Positions 32,745-41,755 of a stretch of 52,953 nucleotides of DNA are shown here, piece by piece. Below the pieces are notes generated by a model, which worked only from the letters and a program-made list of their open reading frames with translations, did not search any database and had not been told where the DNA came from. A program made the translations under genes and the position numbers. Position 1 is the stretch's first letter, and the number at the start of each line of letters is the position of its first letter. Source of the stretch: a virus; IMG/VR virus record IMGVR_UViG_3300031730_000007, positions 1 through 52,953 of that record; one strand, 5' to 3'.

Positions 32745-33083
32745 ATGCGAATCTCATTCGACCTTAACGTAGAATTTGGTCCCCGAACTTTAGGGGTCTT
32801 GCGCGAATTGGTCGTTGTGGGCCGCTCCATCTTGAAAAAGGAAACCGCCATTATGAAAACGCTTGCCGATTTGGAAGCCGACGTTGCTTCCGAAACTGAC
32901 GCGGTAAATTCCGCTTCGACTCTTTTGTCCGGCCTGTCGGCTCAAATTGCCGACTTGAAAAACAACCAGACCGACCCGACGACCGCCGCGCGTATTGATG
33001 CCCTGGCGGCTTCCGTTGAAAGTGCCCGTGACACCTTGGCTGCCGCCGTGGTTGCCAATACCCCGGCTGCGCCCGGCTCGTAA
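32745..33083 (+). CDS. Small coiled-coil protein between two terminators
   Basis: A 112-residue protein. Residues 37-112 form a helical repeat region (LADLEADVASETDAVNSASTLLSGLSAQIADL...) like small coiled-coil proteins common near phage structural genes; the first 36 residues begin MRISFDLNVEFGPRTLG. The ATG at 32853 has AAGGAAA nine bases upstream and would give only the coiled coil; both starts are plausible. Because terminators lie on both sides it is probably transcribed separately and highly. Confidence 0.65.
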   Translation: MRISFDLNVEFGPRTLGVLRELVVVGRSILKKETAIMKTLADLEADVASETDAVNSASTLLSGLSAQIADLKNNQTDPTTAARIDALAASVESARDTLAAAVVANTPAAPGS

Positions 33084-33111
33084 CGACCCGGCCCGATGTA
33101 GCAATACCGAA

Positions 33112-33140
33112 AGCCCTGCCTCAACTGGCAGGGCTTTTTT
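33112..33140 (+). terminator. Intrinsic terminator at the arm junction
   Basis: AGCCCTGCC (33112-33120) pairs with GGCAGGGCT (33127-33135) around a six-base loop, followed by six T. It separates the rightward genes from the converging leftward DNA polymerase gene and would stop rightward transcription. Confidence 0.85.
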
Positions 33141-33142
33141 GT

Positions 33143-35503
33143 TTAGTCCTTCCGGTATCGGTGCCCCCGCCAACCGCCCTTCGCAACGATAGGCCAGCCA
33201 GTCGCCCAGGCGGGCATAATCGACATAAGCGATTCAAATTCTTCAATGCTGCCTTGGCCGGTTTCCACTTCGGCCACGATTTCATCGTGAACCCGCAACA
33301 CGACCGGGTAGCCGGTTTGGCGAAACCGAATGACGGCATCGCGAAGAATATCGCGGGCGGTCGCCTGGACAACGTTTTCAGCAAGCTTGCCGCCGTAAGT
33401 TTCCATTTGGCACCAACCCATCATTCCCATTTTCGGGTTGCTGTTCCATCCCATGAAGGTGATGGACAACGCGCCGTGTTGCGCCCACGGGCCTTTGCCG
33501 CCGGGGACCAAGCGGGGCCGGTGGTACGCAAGTGGGCGACCCGATGGCAGGATACAATAAAGAACATCGTTGCGGACGACGTATTTGATCGGTCGTGCGT
33601 CTTTGTGCGCGGCATGAAATACAAATTCGGTTCCGGGGTTCAGTATCGCTTGAACCGCTGCGCCTTCTAGGCCGAAGTATTCTTTGTAAATTGTCGCCGG
33701 TCGCCACGGGTTGCCCCGGAATTGACCGCCCCACATTTCTGGAATTTCGGGCGATGCGGCACGCCATGCCAATATATTGACCCGCATTTCATCTTCGGTC
33801 AAAAACTTGTCGCCGCCGAAACTGATAATCGAACCAATCCAGCCGCCGTAGCCCAACGCAAGTTCCAAAATTTTCCCTAACTGGCGGTCGGGATGGTGAT
33901 TGCCGTTGTCCCTTTTGTACTGGATATACCATTCGTATGTTCTGCCGGTGATCCGCGCAATTGAAACCAAGTAAATATCTTTGCCCGAAGCGAAAGCTTC
34001 CAAGCGCCACGCGCACCCGGAAAGGACCGCAGTAACCACCGCTTCAATGGCGCTATAGTCGCTTGCGATGAAATCGTGGCCGGGACCGGAAATGATGAAT
34101 GCACGAAGGCAACCAATGATCGTCAAGAACGCATCACCAAAAACATATTCAACAAAATCAAGCGACCGCGTAGCGATACAGGCCACCGCATCTTCTGCCG
34201 CAAGATAATTCCACTCGCGCGGTTTTTCGTTGGGTGCTTTCAGGTAGGTGGTGCCGCACCAACCGCAGGACGGTTCAATTTTGGGTTTATCGCCAAACCA
34301 CCGCTTGCATTTGCGGCAGCACCACACGTCCGGCCCGGCTTTGGGAAGATTTTGTGTTTGTGCGTCTTTGCCGCCGTCGCGACCCGTACGGGCGGCATGG
34401 TAGTTGATTAGATCGTGAATGCGATTCCATACCGACATTTGGTTGCGGATCGTGAATAGCTTTTTGATACTGGCGCTTCCGACCTTGGCCCGAAGTTCTA
34501 GGGTGCGGCGTGCGTCGTCTGGTATCCATTCATCCAACAACGCGGCTTCAACCGCGTCTTCGTCCATAGATGACATTTGTACGCCACGGGTGAAAAGCCA
34601 TTCTTTCAATTTTTCGGTTTGTGATCCCTGGACGACCGCGCCGCCCGTGATCCGTGCCAGTTCGCCATTGTAGCGTTCAAAGACCTGTTCAACGATGGTG
34701 ATTGCGTCGGCGATAGCTTCGGCGTCAACGGCCACGCCTCTATAGTTTATCTCTTGGTCGCAAAGCCAGTATTCCAGTTCGTCGGTGTCAAGATCGGGGA
34801 TGCGGCTAGAAGCTTCCGCTTCGCTTTCAATGTCGGTTTCGTTGTAGCGGTATAGACGTTCAGCGTCTTCGGGTTCTTCTTCTGGAATTATCCGGCGGCG
34901 CTTGTCCTTCTGTGTGGGATCGCGCGGGATACTGAATTTTTTTAACAGCCGGTCGCCATCTTTGTCCTTGCGAATTTCTAGCCGCAGCACGTCAGCAAGA
35001 TTTCCCAATGCGGCGGGCAGCGCGTGTGCCCGCGCTTTCGCCATGCTGCACCGTAGCTGCCGAATGGGCAGCGGTGGCCAGCCCAGTTTTGGGACGGCGA
35101 CATGATTCCATATCCAGTGTTCAAAGCCGCTGTTGTGGGCTTCCAGAAGTTGACCGGCGGCGATATGGGCGAATAGGTCTAGTGGCGGCGGATCGCTGGC
35201 GGTGTAGTGCCTGGGTATCCAGCGGCGGCGTCCAAGGCCGTCTTTTAGATCGTATGCGAGTGAAAGAATTTCGGTTGTCGGGTGGGCTGCATAAACAGCA
35301 GCGCCGACAATCCCGATTCCTTTTTTCTGCCCAGGTGCGCCGGGCAAGCATGTCCATTTTTGCCGGGCGTCATCCCAAACAAAACCGGCTTCGCTAAAAG
35401 TCTCAAAATCGAGATCAGGTAAGACCGTGGAAACGCCAAGTCCGGCCTTTAGGTGATACCCCGCCGGAAGCGTCGCCAATGCTGGCGGCGGGGGTGCTAT
35501 CAC
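33143..35503 (-). CDS. Family A DNA polymerase with 3'-5' exonuclease
   Basis: A 786-residue replicative polymerase. Exonuclease motifs are LDFET (Asp32, Glu34), EAHNSGFE (121-128) and YNETDIE (220-226). Polymerase motif A is DYSAIE (482-487), motif B PDRQLGKILELALGYGG (about 538-554) and motif C VHDE (738-741). A cysteine cluster CCRKC...CGWC at 395-416 is an insert not present in Pol I. The GTG at 35503 overlaps the upstream stop (GTGA), the local rule; an ATG at 35545 would overlap by 46 bases. Confidence 0.9.
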   Translation of the reverse strand: MIAPPPPALATLPAGYHLKAGLGVSTVLPDLDFETFSEAGFVWDDARQKWTCLPGAPGQKKGIGIVGAAVYAAHPTTEILSLAYDLKDGLGRRRWIPRHYTASDPPPLDLFAHIAAGQLLEAHNSGFEHWIWNHVAVPKLGWPPLPIRQLRCSMAKARAHALPAALGNLADVLRLEIRKDKDGDRLLKKFSIPRDPTQKDKRRRIIPEEEPEDAERLYRYNETDIESEAEASSRIPDLDTDELEYWLCDQEINYRGVAVDAEAIADAITIVEQVFERYNGELARITGGAVVQGSQTEKLKEWLFTRGVQMSSMDEDAVEAALLDEWIPDDARRTLELRAKVGSASIKKLFTIRNQMSVWNRIHDLINYHAARTGRDGGKDAQTQNLPKAGPDVWCCRKCKRWFGDKPKIEPSCGWCGTTYLKAPNEKPREWNYLAAEDAVACIATRSLDFVEYVFGDAFLTIIGCLRAFIISGPGHDFIASDYSAIEAVVTAVLSGCAWRLEAFASGKDIYLVSIARITGRTYEWYIQYKRDNGNHHPDRQLGKILELALGYGGWIGSIISFGGDKFLTEDEMRVNILAWRAASPEIPEMWGGQFRGNPWRPATIYKEYFGLEGAAVQAILNPGTEFVFHAAHKDARPIKYVVRNDVLYCILPSGRPLAYHRPRLVPGGKGPWAQHGALSITFMGWNSNPKMGMMGWCQMETYGGKLAENVVQATARDILRDAVIRFRQTGYPVVLRVHDEIVAEVETGQGSIEEFESLMSIMPAWATGWPIVAKGGWRGHRYRKD

Positions 35504-36435
35504 GCGGACATAAGGCCGTGCTGGATCAACTGGGCGTCTGTCCATCCCGACCCGATATACTTGTCATAGGTATATTCGGCCTTGGCGGTCATTGCCCGGC
35601 CCGCTGGCGGGGGCGGTGCGGCTGCGGCGGCTGGCGGCGGGGGTGCCGCAGCCGGGGGCTGTAGGATCGTCTGATGCGGTGCCACGGGCTGCGGCGCGGG
35701 CGGGGCGGCAACCGTGGCCGGTGGGGCAACAGGAGCGGCAGGGCCGGGCGCTGGCGGCGCTGCGACGGTGGGGGCTACTGGTGCCGGGGCGGGCAAGGCA
35801 GCCGGTGCAGCCATAGGCGTTGCGCTTGCACCGGGCGGCAAAGGCTCGCCCCCAAACCCAGCTTCATCGGGATCAAGGCCGGTCGTGATCGGCGGGCCAT
35901 AGGCGACAAGGCAGACGATGCCGGGATTGATATAGATGCCGGGCGAATCGGTCCGTTTGTTGCCGACAATGGTTGCGGCGACTTGGACCCAGCTACCCAA
36001 TTGCACATAGCCTTCTTGTAGAACTCGAACCGGCTTGCCGGGCCGCGACGGGTCCAGCAAAGAAACCACGTCGGGCAAGAAGCTGGACGAAAATTTGATG
36101 ATCCAGTTGCCGGGGTATCCTTCGCGGTCTTTGTTCATTCGGCCACGTTTGTTCGGCACCACCGAATCGCCGTCTTCGATTTTCCAGGCGAATTGCGGGT
36201 GCTGGTAATTGCTTGGCATATCCGCCGCGCCTTGGTTGTAAATTTCCAAGCCCCAAGGCGTGTTCCACCACCACGCTTCACCCTTCTTCGGGATCGCGAT
36301 AGCGAAATAGCTGGACATGACGGGTTTGCCGTCCTTGTCCAATTTTGGATTGTTGTTTTGGTCTTTGGAGGGTGAAAGCTTGTAAAGACCGCCGCTAACA
36401 AGCCGTGCGCTGGGAAGTGTTTTGTTCAATGGCAT
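35500..36435 (-). CDS. Single-stranded DNA-binding protein-like (DUF2815 type)
   Basis: A 311-residue protein. The first 190 residues match the DUF2815/phage SSB group (LPSARLVSGGLYKLSPSKD...SYFAIAIPKKGE, GWIIKFSSSF-like strand order, SWVQVAATIVGNKRTDSPGIYINPGIVCLVAYG). Residues 195-280 are an Ala/Pro linker, and the C-terminal 30 residues form a conserved tip ending DAQLIQHGLMSA, as expected for partner contacts. It sits between the DUF2800 nuclease and PolA. Confidence 0.7.
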   Translation of the reverse strand: MPLNKTLPSARLVSGGLYKLSPSKDQNNNPKLDKDGKPVMSSYFAIAIPKKGEAWWWNTPWGLEIYNQGAADMPSNYQHPQFAWKIEDGDSVVPNKRGRMNKDREGYPGNWIIKFSSSFLPDVVSLLDPSRPGKPVRVLQEGYVQLGSWVQVAATIVGNKRTDSPGIYINPGIVCLVAYGPPITTGLDPDEAGFGGEPLPPGASATPMAAPAALPAPAPVAPTVAAPPAPGPAAPVAPPATVAAPPAPQPVAPHQTILQPPAAAPPPPAAAAAPPPPAGRAMTAKAEYTYDKYIGSGWTDAQLIQHGLMSA

Positions 36436-37583
36436 TATGAAAAAGTCCTTCTTAGGGTTGCATCATCAATTTGCGAAAGTTTCAGTGCGCCCTGCGGTCG
36501 GGCGGAATAAGCTTTAATCGTTTCGGCGTCCACACCGGCTTTGCGCGCCTGTTCAGGTGTGATCGGTTTTTGGTTGCGAAGATCAACGCCGAACGCTTCA
36601 CCAAGGGCAAAGACTTCCGTTGCATCCTTCGTCCATTGCTCGCGCGCCTGTCCTGAGACAAGACCGAAGCCCGGCACGCGGCGACCGGCGCGGATCGTGG
36701 ATAAAGCTTGTTCTTCAAGACCGGTCGCGCGGGCGTCAAGGGCCTTTTGCGCTTTGCGGATCATTGAAAGTTCGGTGCCTAGCGCGTCGTCGGGCAGAAC
36801 AACCGGCGTCATGGCACTGGCAAAATCCATCGCCGCATAAGTCGCTTGGGAAAGCGTGTCGCACGCATGACGGCCCTTACAGTCTTGGCATTCACCGTTG
36901 ACGTGGCAAACAGGATTTGCGCCGAACGATGCGGCGTAGGCCGCGCTAAGGGTCGTCCAATAGGGTATTAGTTTGTCGGCGGTCACGACCCATTCACGCA
37001 CTGGGCCGGGGATGGTGTAATTTCGCGGTTGGTAAATGCTCAAACGAAGCTCAATACTCGCGCGCGGGATATTGGCAAATTCCGGGCGGGAAAGAATGCC
37101 GCCAGAGTAAGCGATCAATTGCCAGTTTTCAAAAGCTTCAACACGGCGATGACCGTACTTATAATCCTGAATGTCGATATAGGCACCGACATTCGGACGG
37201 ATCGCGGCCCACCACACGTCGGGCGTACCGTAGCATTCGGGATGGATGGCGGGCGCGGCCACGGTTTCTTCAACGTGCATCCGGTCAACGGCGTCGGTCC
37301 CGATACGGTCGATTATATGTTCAATGAAACCTTCGGCGGCTTCGCACATTTCGTCGGTTAGGATGATGCCGTTCGGTGCGACTTCACCCGCCGCAATCGT
37401 GCGGGCTTGGCCGTGTTCCTTCATGCTTTTCAGCGTGGCCGATGCGACGTAGTGGGAAGCGTCGCCTTCGCGGGCTTCTTCCGTCTGTTGTTCTTCGGGG
37501 TTCAACGATTCCAAAGCGCCCGACCCGTTACAGGCGACAAGGCGTGCGGCTGAACTGGGCGGGCGCTTGGAATGTTGGGCCAT
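36435..37583 (-). CDS. DUF2800 PD-(D/E)XK nuclease
   Basis: A 382-residue protein. The core YGTPDVWWA...VGAYIDIQDYKYGHRRVEA at about 118-150 gives the GTPD and D-x-K active-site residues of the RecB/Cas4-like nuclease fold. A cysteine group CHVNGECQDCKGRHAC near 230-245 could hold an iron-sulphur cluster as in Cas4/AddB-type enzymes. Members occur with phage SSB and PolA, probably in recombination or replication-end processing. It overlaps its neighbour by one base. Confidence 0.8.
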   Translation of the reverse strand: MAQHSKRPPSSAARLVACNGSGALESLNPEEQQTEEAREGDASHYVASATLKSMKEHGQARTIAAGEVAPNGIILTDEMCEAAEGFIEHIIDRIGTDAVDRMHVEETVAAPAIHPECYGTPDVWWAAIRPNVGAYIDIQDYKYGHRRVEAFENWQLIAYSGGILSRPEFANIPRASIELRLSIYQPRNYTIPGPVREWVVTADKLIPYWTTLSAAYAASFGANPVCHVNGECQDCKGRHACDTLSQATYAAMDFASAMTPVVLPDDALGTELSMIRKAQKALDARATGLEEQALSTIRAGRRVPGFGLVSGQAREQWTKDATEVFALGEAFGVDLRNQKPITPEQARKAGVDAETIKAYSARPQGALKLSQIDDATLRRTFS

Positions 37584-37585
37584 GA

Positions 37586-38299
37586 TTAAGCCGCCACCTT
37601 GGCGTCAATCATTTGGTCAAGCATGGGGAAATATGTCGCTTTATCCGGCGACTTGTTCATGTCCACCAGCGACGGGAAACCAAGTTCTTGGCACATGGTC
37701 TGAATATCAACCATTGTGATTTTTTTGGCTGCCATAAGCGGCGTCACTTTCTGCATCAGCTTGGGAAGATCGGCAGCCGGTCCTGACGCAGCGGGGGGAG
37801 GCGGCGGTGCCGATGCGGCGGGTGGGGACGGCGGTGCGCGACGATCTAATGACGCGGGAATATCGTCATTGGGAGGCGGGGGCGGTGCCGATGCAGCGGG
37901 TGTCGGCGGCGCGGAGCGCAATTCTGCTTCGACCTTGGCCACAACAGCATCTTGAACGCCACGGCGCTTTTTCCAACTGCCGTCTTGATTGGTGCCCTTG
38001 GTGCCGGAATGAATACGTTCATCCCAAGGAAGGCCCTTGGAATCGAAAATAGCGGAAGTCGCGGACGGGGCGCTGTTCAGTTGTTCGGAAATCTGCCGAC
38101 CAGCTTCGCTTACCGGCTGAAATCCGGCATCGTCTGCATTGACGGGGGCAACAATATCGCCCAGGCCGGGAATACTGGGCAGCAAATTGCACGCTTCGTT
38201 GAAAACGTTGGCACCGGCCAAAACGAAAATAATCCGCAAGGCGGTTGCGCATTGTTCAGCGTTAGGCTTGTCGGGCAGATGAATGGAAAGGATATTCAT
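37586..38299 (-). CDS. Hypothetical replication-module protein
   Basis: A 237-residue protein. The ATG at 38299 with AGAAGGAA nine bases upstream is preferred to an upstream ATG at 38350. Residues 85-125 carry DSKGLPWDERIHSGTKGTNQDGSWKKRRGV, a pattern recurring in phage proteins encoded next to SSB and recombination genes. Two Ala/Pro-rich linkers flank it, and a helical C-terminal domain (LMQKVTPLMAAKKITMVDIQTMCQELG) resembles a thumb-like or SAP-like element. Role unproven. Confidence 0.6.
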   Translation of the reverse strand: MNILSIHLPDKPNAEQCATALRIIFVLAGANVFNEACNLLPSIPGLGDIVAPVNADDAGFQPVSEAGRQISEQLNSAPSATSAIFDSKGLPWDERIHSGTKGTNQDGSWKKRRGVQDAVVAKVEAELRSAPPTPAASAPPPPPNDDIPASLDRRAPPSPPAASAPPPPPAASGPAADLPKLMQKVTPLMAAKKITMVDIQTMCQELGFPSLVDMNKSPDKATYFPMLDQMIDAKVAA

Positions 38300-38366
38300 A
38301 GGCGGGCGGTTCCTTCTGTTGAAAATGGATTGGAAAAATTTGCGGATCATCTGGCAAGGTTTACAG

Positions 38367-38387
38367 CTTATTGAACGCGCCCGTCAA
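38367..38387 (-). promoter_or_regulatory. Repeated dyad motif, copy 2 (operator candidate)
   Basis: Read leftward: TTGACGG-N4-GTTCAA then TAAG. It overlaps the stop of the PrimPol gene and lies about 68 bases upstream of the gene at 38299, where a promoter for the SSB-PolA operon would be. GTAAAC sits 17 bases after TTGACG. Confidence 0.6.
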
Positions 38388-40792
38388 GTACCCGTTGCAG
38401 CATTTTGAACGGCAGCGTCAGTTTGGTCCTGTTCATATCTTTTTGCGATCGCGCGAGGGTCGGTAAGGTTCGCTTTTATGTGACCTTTTTTGATAAATAG
38501 ACGTGGGCGGCTGCCTTCGGGTTTAACCGTAATTGTCGCCCGGCCTTGGTCAAATGCCGGGTGCCAGTCGTAACCGATACCCATAAGAATTTCGCGGCGT
38601 TTGCGGGGTGGAATACGACGGTGCAGCCCGATTCGTTCAAGTAGCCGGTCAAACATAATCGAAGAAATCCAGCCGCCCGCAAAGCCCGGCAAACCCTGTT
38701 CAACAGCTTCCATAATTTCCTGTTCAATGGTGCCCGCGCTGAGTTCAATCGCTTCGGCGGTGCTACTTGTCTTCGGCGCGCGGTGCAAGCCGCTGGCGGG
38801 GTTGTATTCAGTTTTGATCGCGTAAGTCCGAAGAAAATTGTTGATGACGGCAAAACCGTTCGTATTGTGATACCGGCCACGACCTTGGCACCAATCCCAA
38901 AGGTCTGGCATATAGTTTCCATCCATTCCGTCGCGCTCTAAGTCGCCGTCGTTCTGTTGCGCGGTGTAGAAAATACCCCATCGCCGGTCCTTGGTCGTCT
39001 TGGGTATGGCGTCTTTGTGATTGCTGCAAGCGATGATGTTCGCGCGATTGTCGCCGGTTACTTGGTCAACGCCCTTCGCCTGGATTTCCACGCGGCTATT
39101 GGTGATGATCGCTTTAAGCGTTTCGACCATGTTGCGCTTGTCATCGGTGCGAACTTCTTCAAAGCCAATAAAAATTTTCCCCTTTAACCATGCCGTGAAT
39201 TTTCCGCCGCTGTTTGCTAAGTCGTCAATGTTGGGAAGGTGGGTATAGCGTTCGCCGACGGCGCGGGAAATTGCGGTGATGATTAGGGTTTTGCCGTTGC
39301 CTTCTATCCCCTGAATGAGTGGTGCCCATTGGAATTTGTAGCCGGGATATTGCACAATTGCCGCAAGATAGGACGTTAGAATTTCGCGGTCACGTTCATC
39401 AGGGAATAGCTTTGCGATGTGGTTGGTGAAGGGCGTCGCGTCGCCTTCAAGGCATGGCGTATTGATTGGCCACCAGCTATTTGCAAGGACGCGGCCCGAA
39501 TCTTCAATGATGGCAGCGGGTGGGAGTTCTGGCCGAAAAACAAGATCGTGGGCGATGGGGCGTCGCAACGCTTTGTTTTGTGTGAAGGCTTCCCATGCAT
39601 CGCTAGAGATTTTTTCGTTCCGGTCGTCCATCAAGAAGGAATAACCGCCGTACACCACGCGGAAGGTTTCGGGCTTGATAATGTCGCCGCCGGGTATCAG
39701 CACGCGGTTTTGTGATTGGATATAAACGCAGCCCTTGAACATTGTCTGTTGGTCGGCAAGCGAAACAAACGTGCTGCCTTCCACCAATCGGGGCGCTGGC
39801 GCGTCTGTCGTGGCCGGTAGCGCCGACGAAACCAATTCAACCGGCTTGTCCTGCAATACCGCTGTTTGTCTGCCTACGGCGTTTTTGATCGTCAGTGTAA
39901 GGTATGTGCCTTGTGGTCGTGGACTGTCCCACTTCTCGCGCACCAATGCGCTTCGGCGCATCAGGCGTTCCATTCGTTCACAATCCTTGCCGGTCCAGAA
40001 TGCGAGGGCCTGGGCGAGTGATCCGTCCGCAGACGATTGATTGTAGCCGACGCCACCAGATTCCGGCCAATACTTCGCGAGGGCTTCCGCGTCACCGTCC
40101 CATAATTCGCGGAAGGTCGCTTTAAAGCCCAGTGCCGCCGACGCGCCGCCGACGGAATCGACCATGCGGGCAATCAATTCGTCGTCATCAGTATTGCCAC
40201 GCCAGTCCGGCACCGGGCCGGTGGACCATTCGCCGGTTATTTCATTGGGATCGCGTGTGAGATATTCGGCGACAAGCTGGGTGATTGCGTCGGTATGATC
40301 CGTAGCAACATCGCCTAAAGCGTCGCGGCCTGTAAGGGCGCAGAAACGGCCTGATGAATAGAACTCAAACCATTGGCCGTAGCGGGTTTTGTGATTGGGC
40401 GGCACGCTGCCAAGCCCTAGAAGGTGAAGACCCTCACCGGACGAACTGACTTCGACCGCGCAACCTGGGAAGCGACCAAGCAACGCGAGTGCATGCGGCA
40501 TCCACACACCGTCGGCGGCGCATTTGTCAATATCCATGAACCAAAACGGGTCGGTCGCGGTGATGACAAAGCCCACGCCGTATTCAGGGCCAAGTGATTC
40601 GGCTATCACGGCGGCTTCTTCCCACGTCAACCACATTGCTGGATCGTGCGCGCTTACAACGTCATGGGGTGGTGTTGGCCTAATGGGCCATTTGTCGGTC
40701 TTGCCCGGCCTAGACGCCGACGGCACCAACTTAAAGACGATAAATTGCCTGTACGCCCCAAGCATTGCCTGGGACGGGTGCAGTACAAACAT
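38384..40792 (-). CDS. PrimPol-helicase (NrS-1 polymerase-like)
   Basis: An 802-residue replication protein. The N-terminal archaeo-eukaryotic primase-polymerase domain has WFMDIDK (Asp87, Asp89) and VSSSGEGLHLLG (His123), the metal and nucleotide-binding motifs. A middle region leads to a superfamily 3 helicase domain with Walker A GIEGNGKT (495-502) and Walker B near 543-548 (KIFIGFEE). The C-terminal 150 residues are winged-helix-like. NrS-1 type enzymes initiate synthesis without a separate primer, which is notable as PolA is also present. Confidence 0.9.
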   Translation of the reverse strand: MFVLHPSQAMLGAYRQFIVFKLVPSASRPGKTDKWPIRPTPPHDVVSAHDPAMWLTWEEAAVIAESLGPEYGVGFVITATDPFWFMDIDKCAADGVWMPHALALLGRFPGCAVEVSSSGEGLHLLGLGSVPPNHKTRYGQWFEFYSSGRFCALTGRDALGDVATDHTDAITQLVAEYLTRDPNEITGEWSTGPVPDWRGNTDDDELIARMVDSVGGASAALGFKATFRELWDGDAEALAKYWPESGGVGYNQSSADGSLAQALAFWTGKDCERMERLMRRSALVREKWDSPRPQGTYLTLTIKNAVGRQTAVLQDKPVELVSSALPATTDAPAPRLVEGSTFVSLADQQTMFKGCVYIQSQNRVLIPGGDIIKPETFRVVYGGYSFLMDDRNEKISSDAWEAFTQNKALRRPIAHDLVFRPELPPAAIIEDSGRVLANSWWPINTPCLEGDATPFTNHIAKLFPDERDREILTSYLAAIVQYPGYKFQWAPLIQGIEGNGKTLIITAISRAVGERYTHLPNIDDLANSGGKFTAWLKGKIFIGFEEVRTDDKRNMVETLKAIITNSRVEIQAKGVDQVTGDNRANIIACSNHKDAIPKTTKDRRWGIFYTAQQNDGDLERDGMDGNYMPDLWDWCQGRGRYHNTNGFAVINNFLRTYAIKTEYNPASGLHRAPKTSSTAEAIELSAGTIEQEIMEAVEQGLPGFAGGWISSIMFDRLLERIGLHRRIPPRKRREILMGIGYDWHPAFDQGRATITVKPEGSRPRLFIKKGHIKANLTDPRAIAKRYEQDQTDAAVQNAATGT

Positions 40793-40807
40793 GAAAAATC
40801 CAGCCCG

Positions 40808-41167
40808 TTAAGCCAGCGTTGCCACGGCTAATTTTCTAACTTTTATTGGTGCGTTCAGCGCAAGCGCGTCCCGCGCAACGATACCTTGTGCAATGATAGG
40901 CAGCACAGAATTTTTTACGGCTTCGCGCATCACCGCCCGTTTCAATGCGGGCATTGTCGCCCAACGCAAAGAAATTAGACCGATGGAGCAACCAGCTTTT
41001 AAGGCAATATCATCGCGGGTCATCGTGTTATAGCCTTTAGTTACGGCCACGACTAAGGCGGCGTCCAAAATTTCACCCGCGCGATTAACGGGTTTTAGCC
41101 GTTTTGATTTGCGAATGCGCTTCTTCGGTTTTGCTCGCTTGGTCTTTTGCTTTTTCTTAGTCGGCAT
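40808..41167 (-). CDS. TetR-like DNA-binding protein, no ligand domain
   Basis: A 119-residue protein. A very basic N-terminus (PTKKKQKTKRAKPKKRIRKSKR) precedes a TetR-type helix-turn-helix (AGEILDAALVVAVTKGYNTMTRDDIALKAGCSIGLISLRWATMPALKRAVMREAVKNS at about 30-87). The protein stops shortly after, so it lacks the usual ligand-binding dimerisation domain. It is the best candidate for a phage regulator, and a copy of the dyad motif lies 15 bases upstream of its start. Confidence 0.75.
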   Translation of the reverse strand: MPTKKKQKTKRAKPKKRIRKSKRLKPVNRAGEILDAALVVAVTKGYNTMTRDDIALKAGCSIGLISLRWATMPALKRAVMREAVKNSVLPIIAQGIVARDALALNAPIKVRKLAVATLA

Positions 41168-41181
41168 TTAAACCCCGGTGT

Positions 41182-41202
41182 TGTACGGCGGTATTCAATA
41201 AG
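41182..41202 (+). promoter_or_regulatory. Repeated dyad motif, degenerate copy 3
   Basis: TGTACGG-N4-ATTCAA then TAAG, matching the motif at 14 of 17 fixed positions. It lies 15 bases upstream of the TetR-like gene and overlaps the end of the previous one. The left half-site is damaged, so affinity may be lower. Confidence 0.4.
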
Positions 41203-41440
41203 GCGTTTCGTGCATTATGTCCAGTTCGTTGCGAGCGCCCGGAACCGGGGAATAAAACCCGTTTGCGTACCAGACATTGACCCACGGTTCGGGGTCCAGA
41301 ACAAGGCCCTTCCAAAATAAATGACCTTCAATTCGCAATTCTTCTGTGATGAACGCCCGAAGCCCAGCCCGCAAAACGTAGCAACCGCCGATTTCGGGGC
41401 GCATAGCGACGCCGTGGTGGTAAACGGGGGCGTCGGTCAT
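41195..41440 (-). CDS. Small hypothetical protein
   Basis: An 81-residue protein starting at the ATG that overlaps the MazG-like stop (ATGA). Beta-like strands (GGCYVLRAGLRAFITEELRIEGHLFWKGLVLD) and several aromatic residues suggest a small barrel. It was formerly readable from 41461, but the coupled start is preferred. Family not recognised. Confidence 0.55.
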   Translation of the reverse strand: MTDAPVYHHGVAMRPEIGGCYVLRAGLRAFITEELRIEGHLFWKGLVLDPEPWVNVWYANGFYSPVPGARNELDIMHETPY

Positions 41441-41754
41441 GGCCGGATAAGCTTGAGCCATGCTTGCTTGTGTGCGAGTTTTTCAGCGACACGGTTCGGG
41501 TCGATTTGTCGGTTAAAATGTTCTTCGGCAAGAATGGACATTGCGCGGGCGTCGGCCATTTCTTCAAATATCGCGTCTTCATTCGGCTTTCCGGTTTTCG
41601 GATCAAGGCCGATGATTCCTTGAATTGTCGCGCGATGGCATATCGTGCTGAGTTCGGCGGCTTCTTCACCCAGTTTTCCAATAACCGCAACGGTGACTGG
41701 ATCACGTTCAGTTTGCCAATCGCTTGGCGCTTTCAGTTTCCCAGTGTCAACCAT
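41437..41754 (-). CDS. MazG-like nucleotide pyrophosphohydrolase
   Basis: A 105-residue helical protein. KLGEEAAELSTICHRA and IFEEMADARAMSILAEEHF supply the EExxE...ExxD metal-binding motifs of MazG-like all-alpha NTP pyrophosphatases. Phages use such enzymes to clear non-canonical dNTPs or lower (p)ppGpp. It lies close to ThyX, suggesting nucleotide-pool control. It overlaps its downstream neighbour by four bases. Confidence 0.75.
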   Translation of the reverse strand: MVDTGKLKAPSDWQTERDPVTVAVIGKLGEEAAELSTICHRATIQGIIGLDPKTGKPNEDAIFEEMADARAMSILAEEHFNRQIDPNRVAEKLAHKQAWLKLIRP

Positions 41755-41755
41755 T

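Noticed and set aside
35592-36021. Rightward frames over the Pro/Ala-rich SSB-like tail
   Set aside because: Low-complexity shadow translations (Gly/Ala/Arg runs) of the leftward gene.
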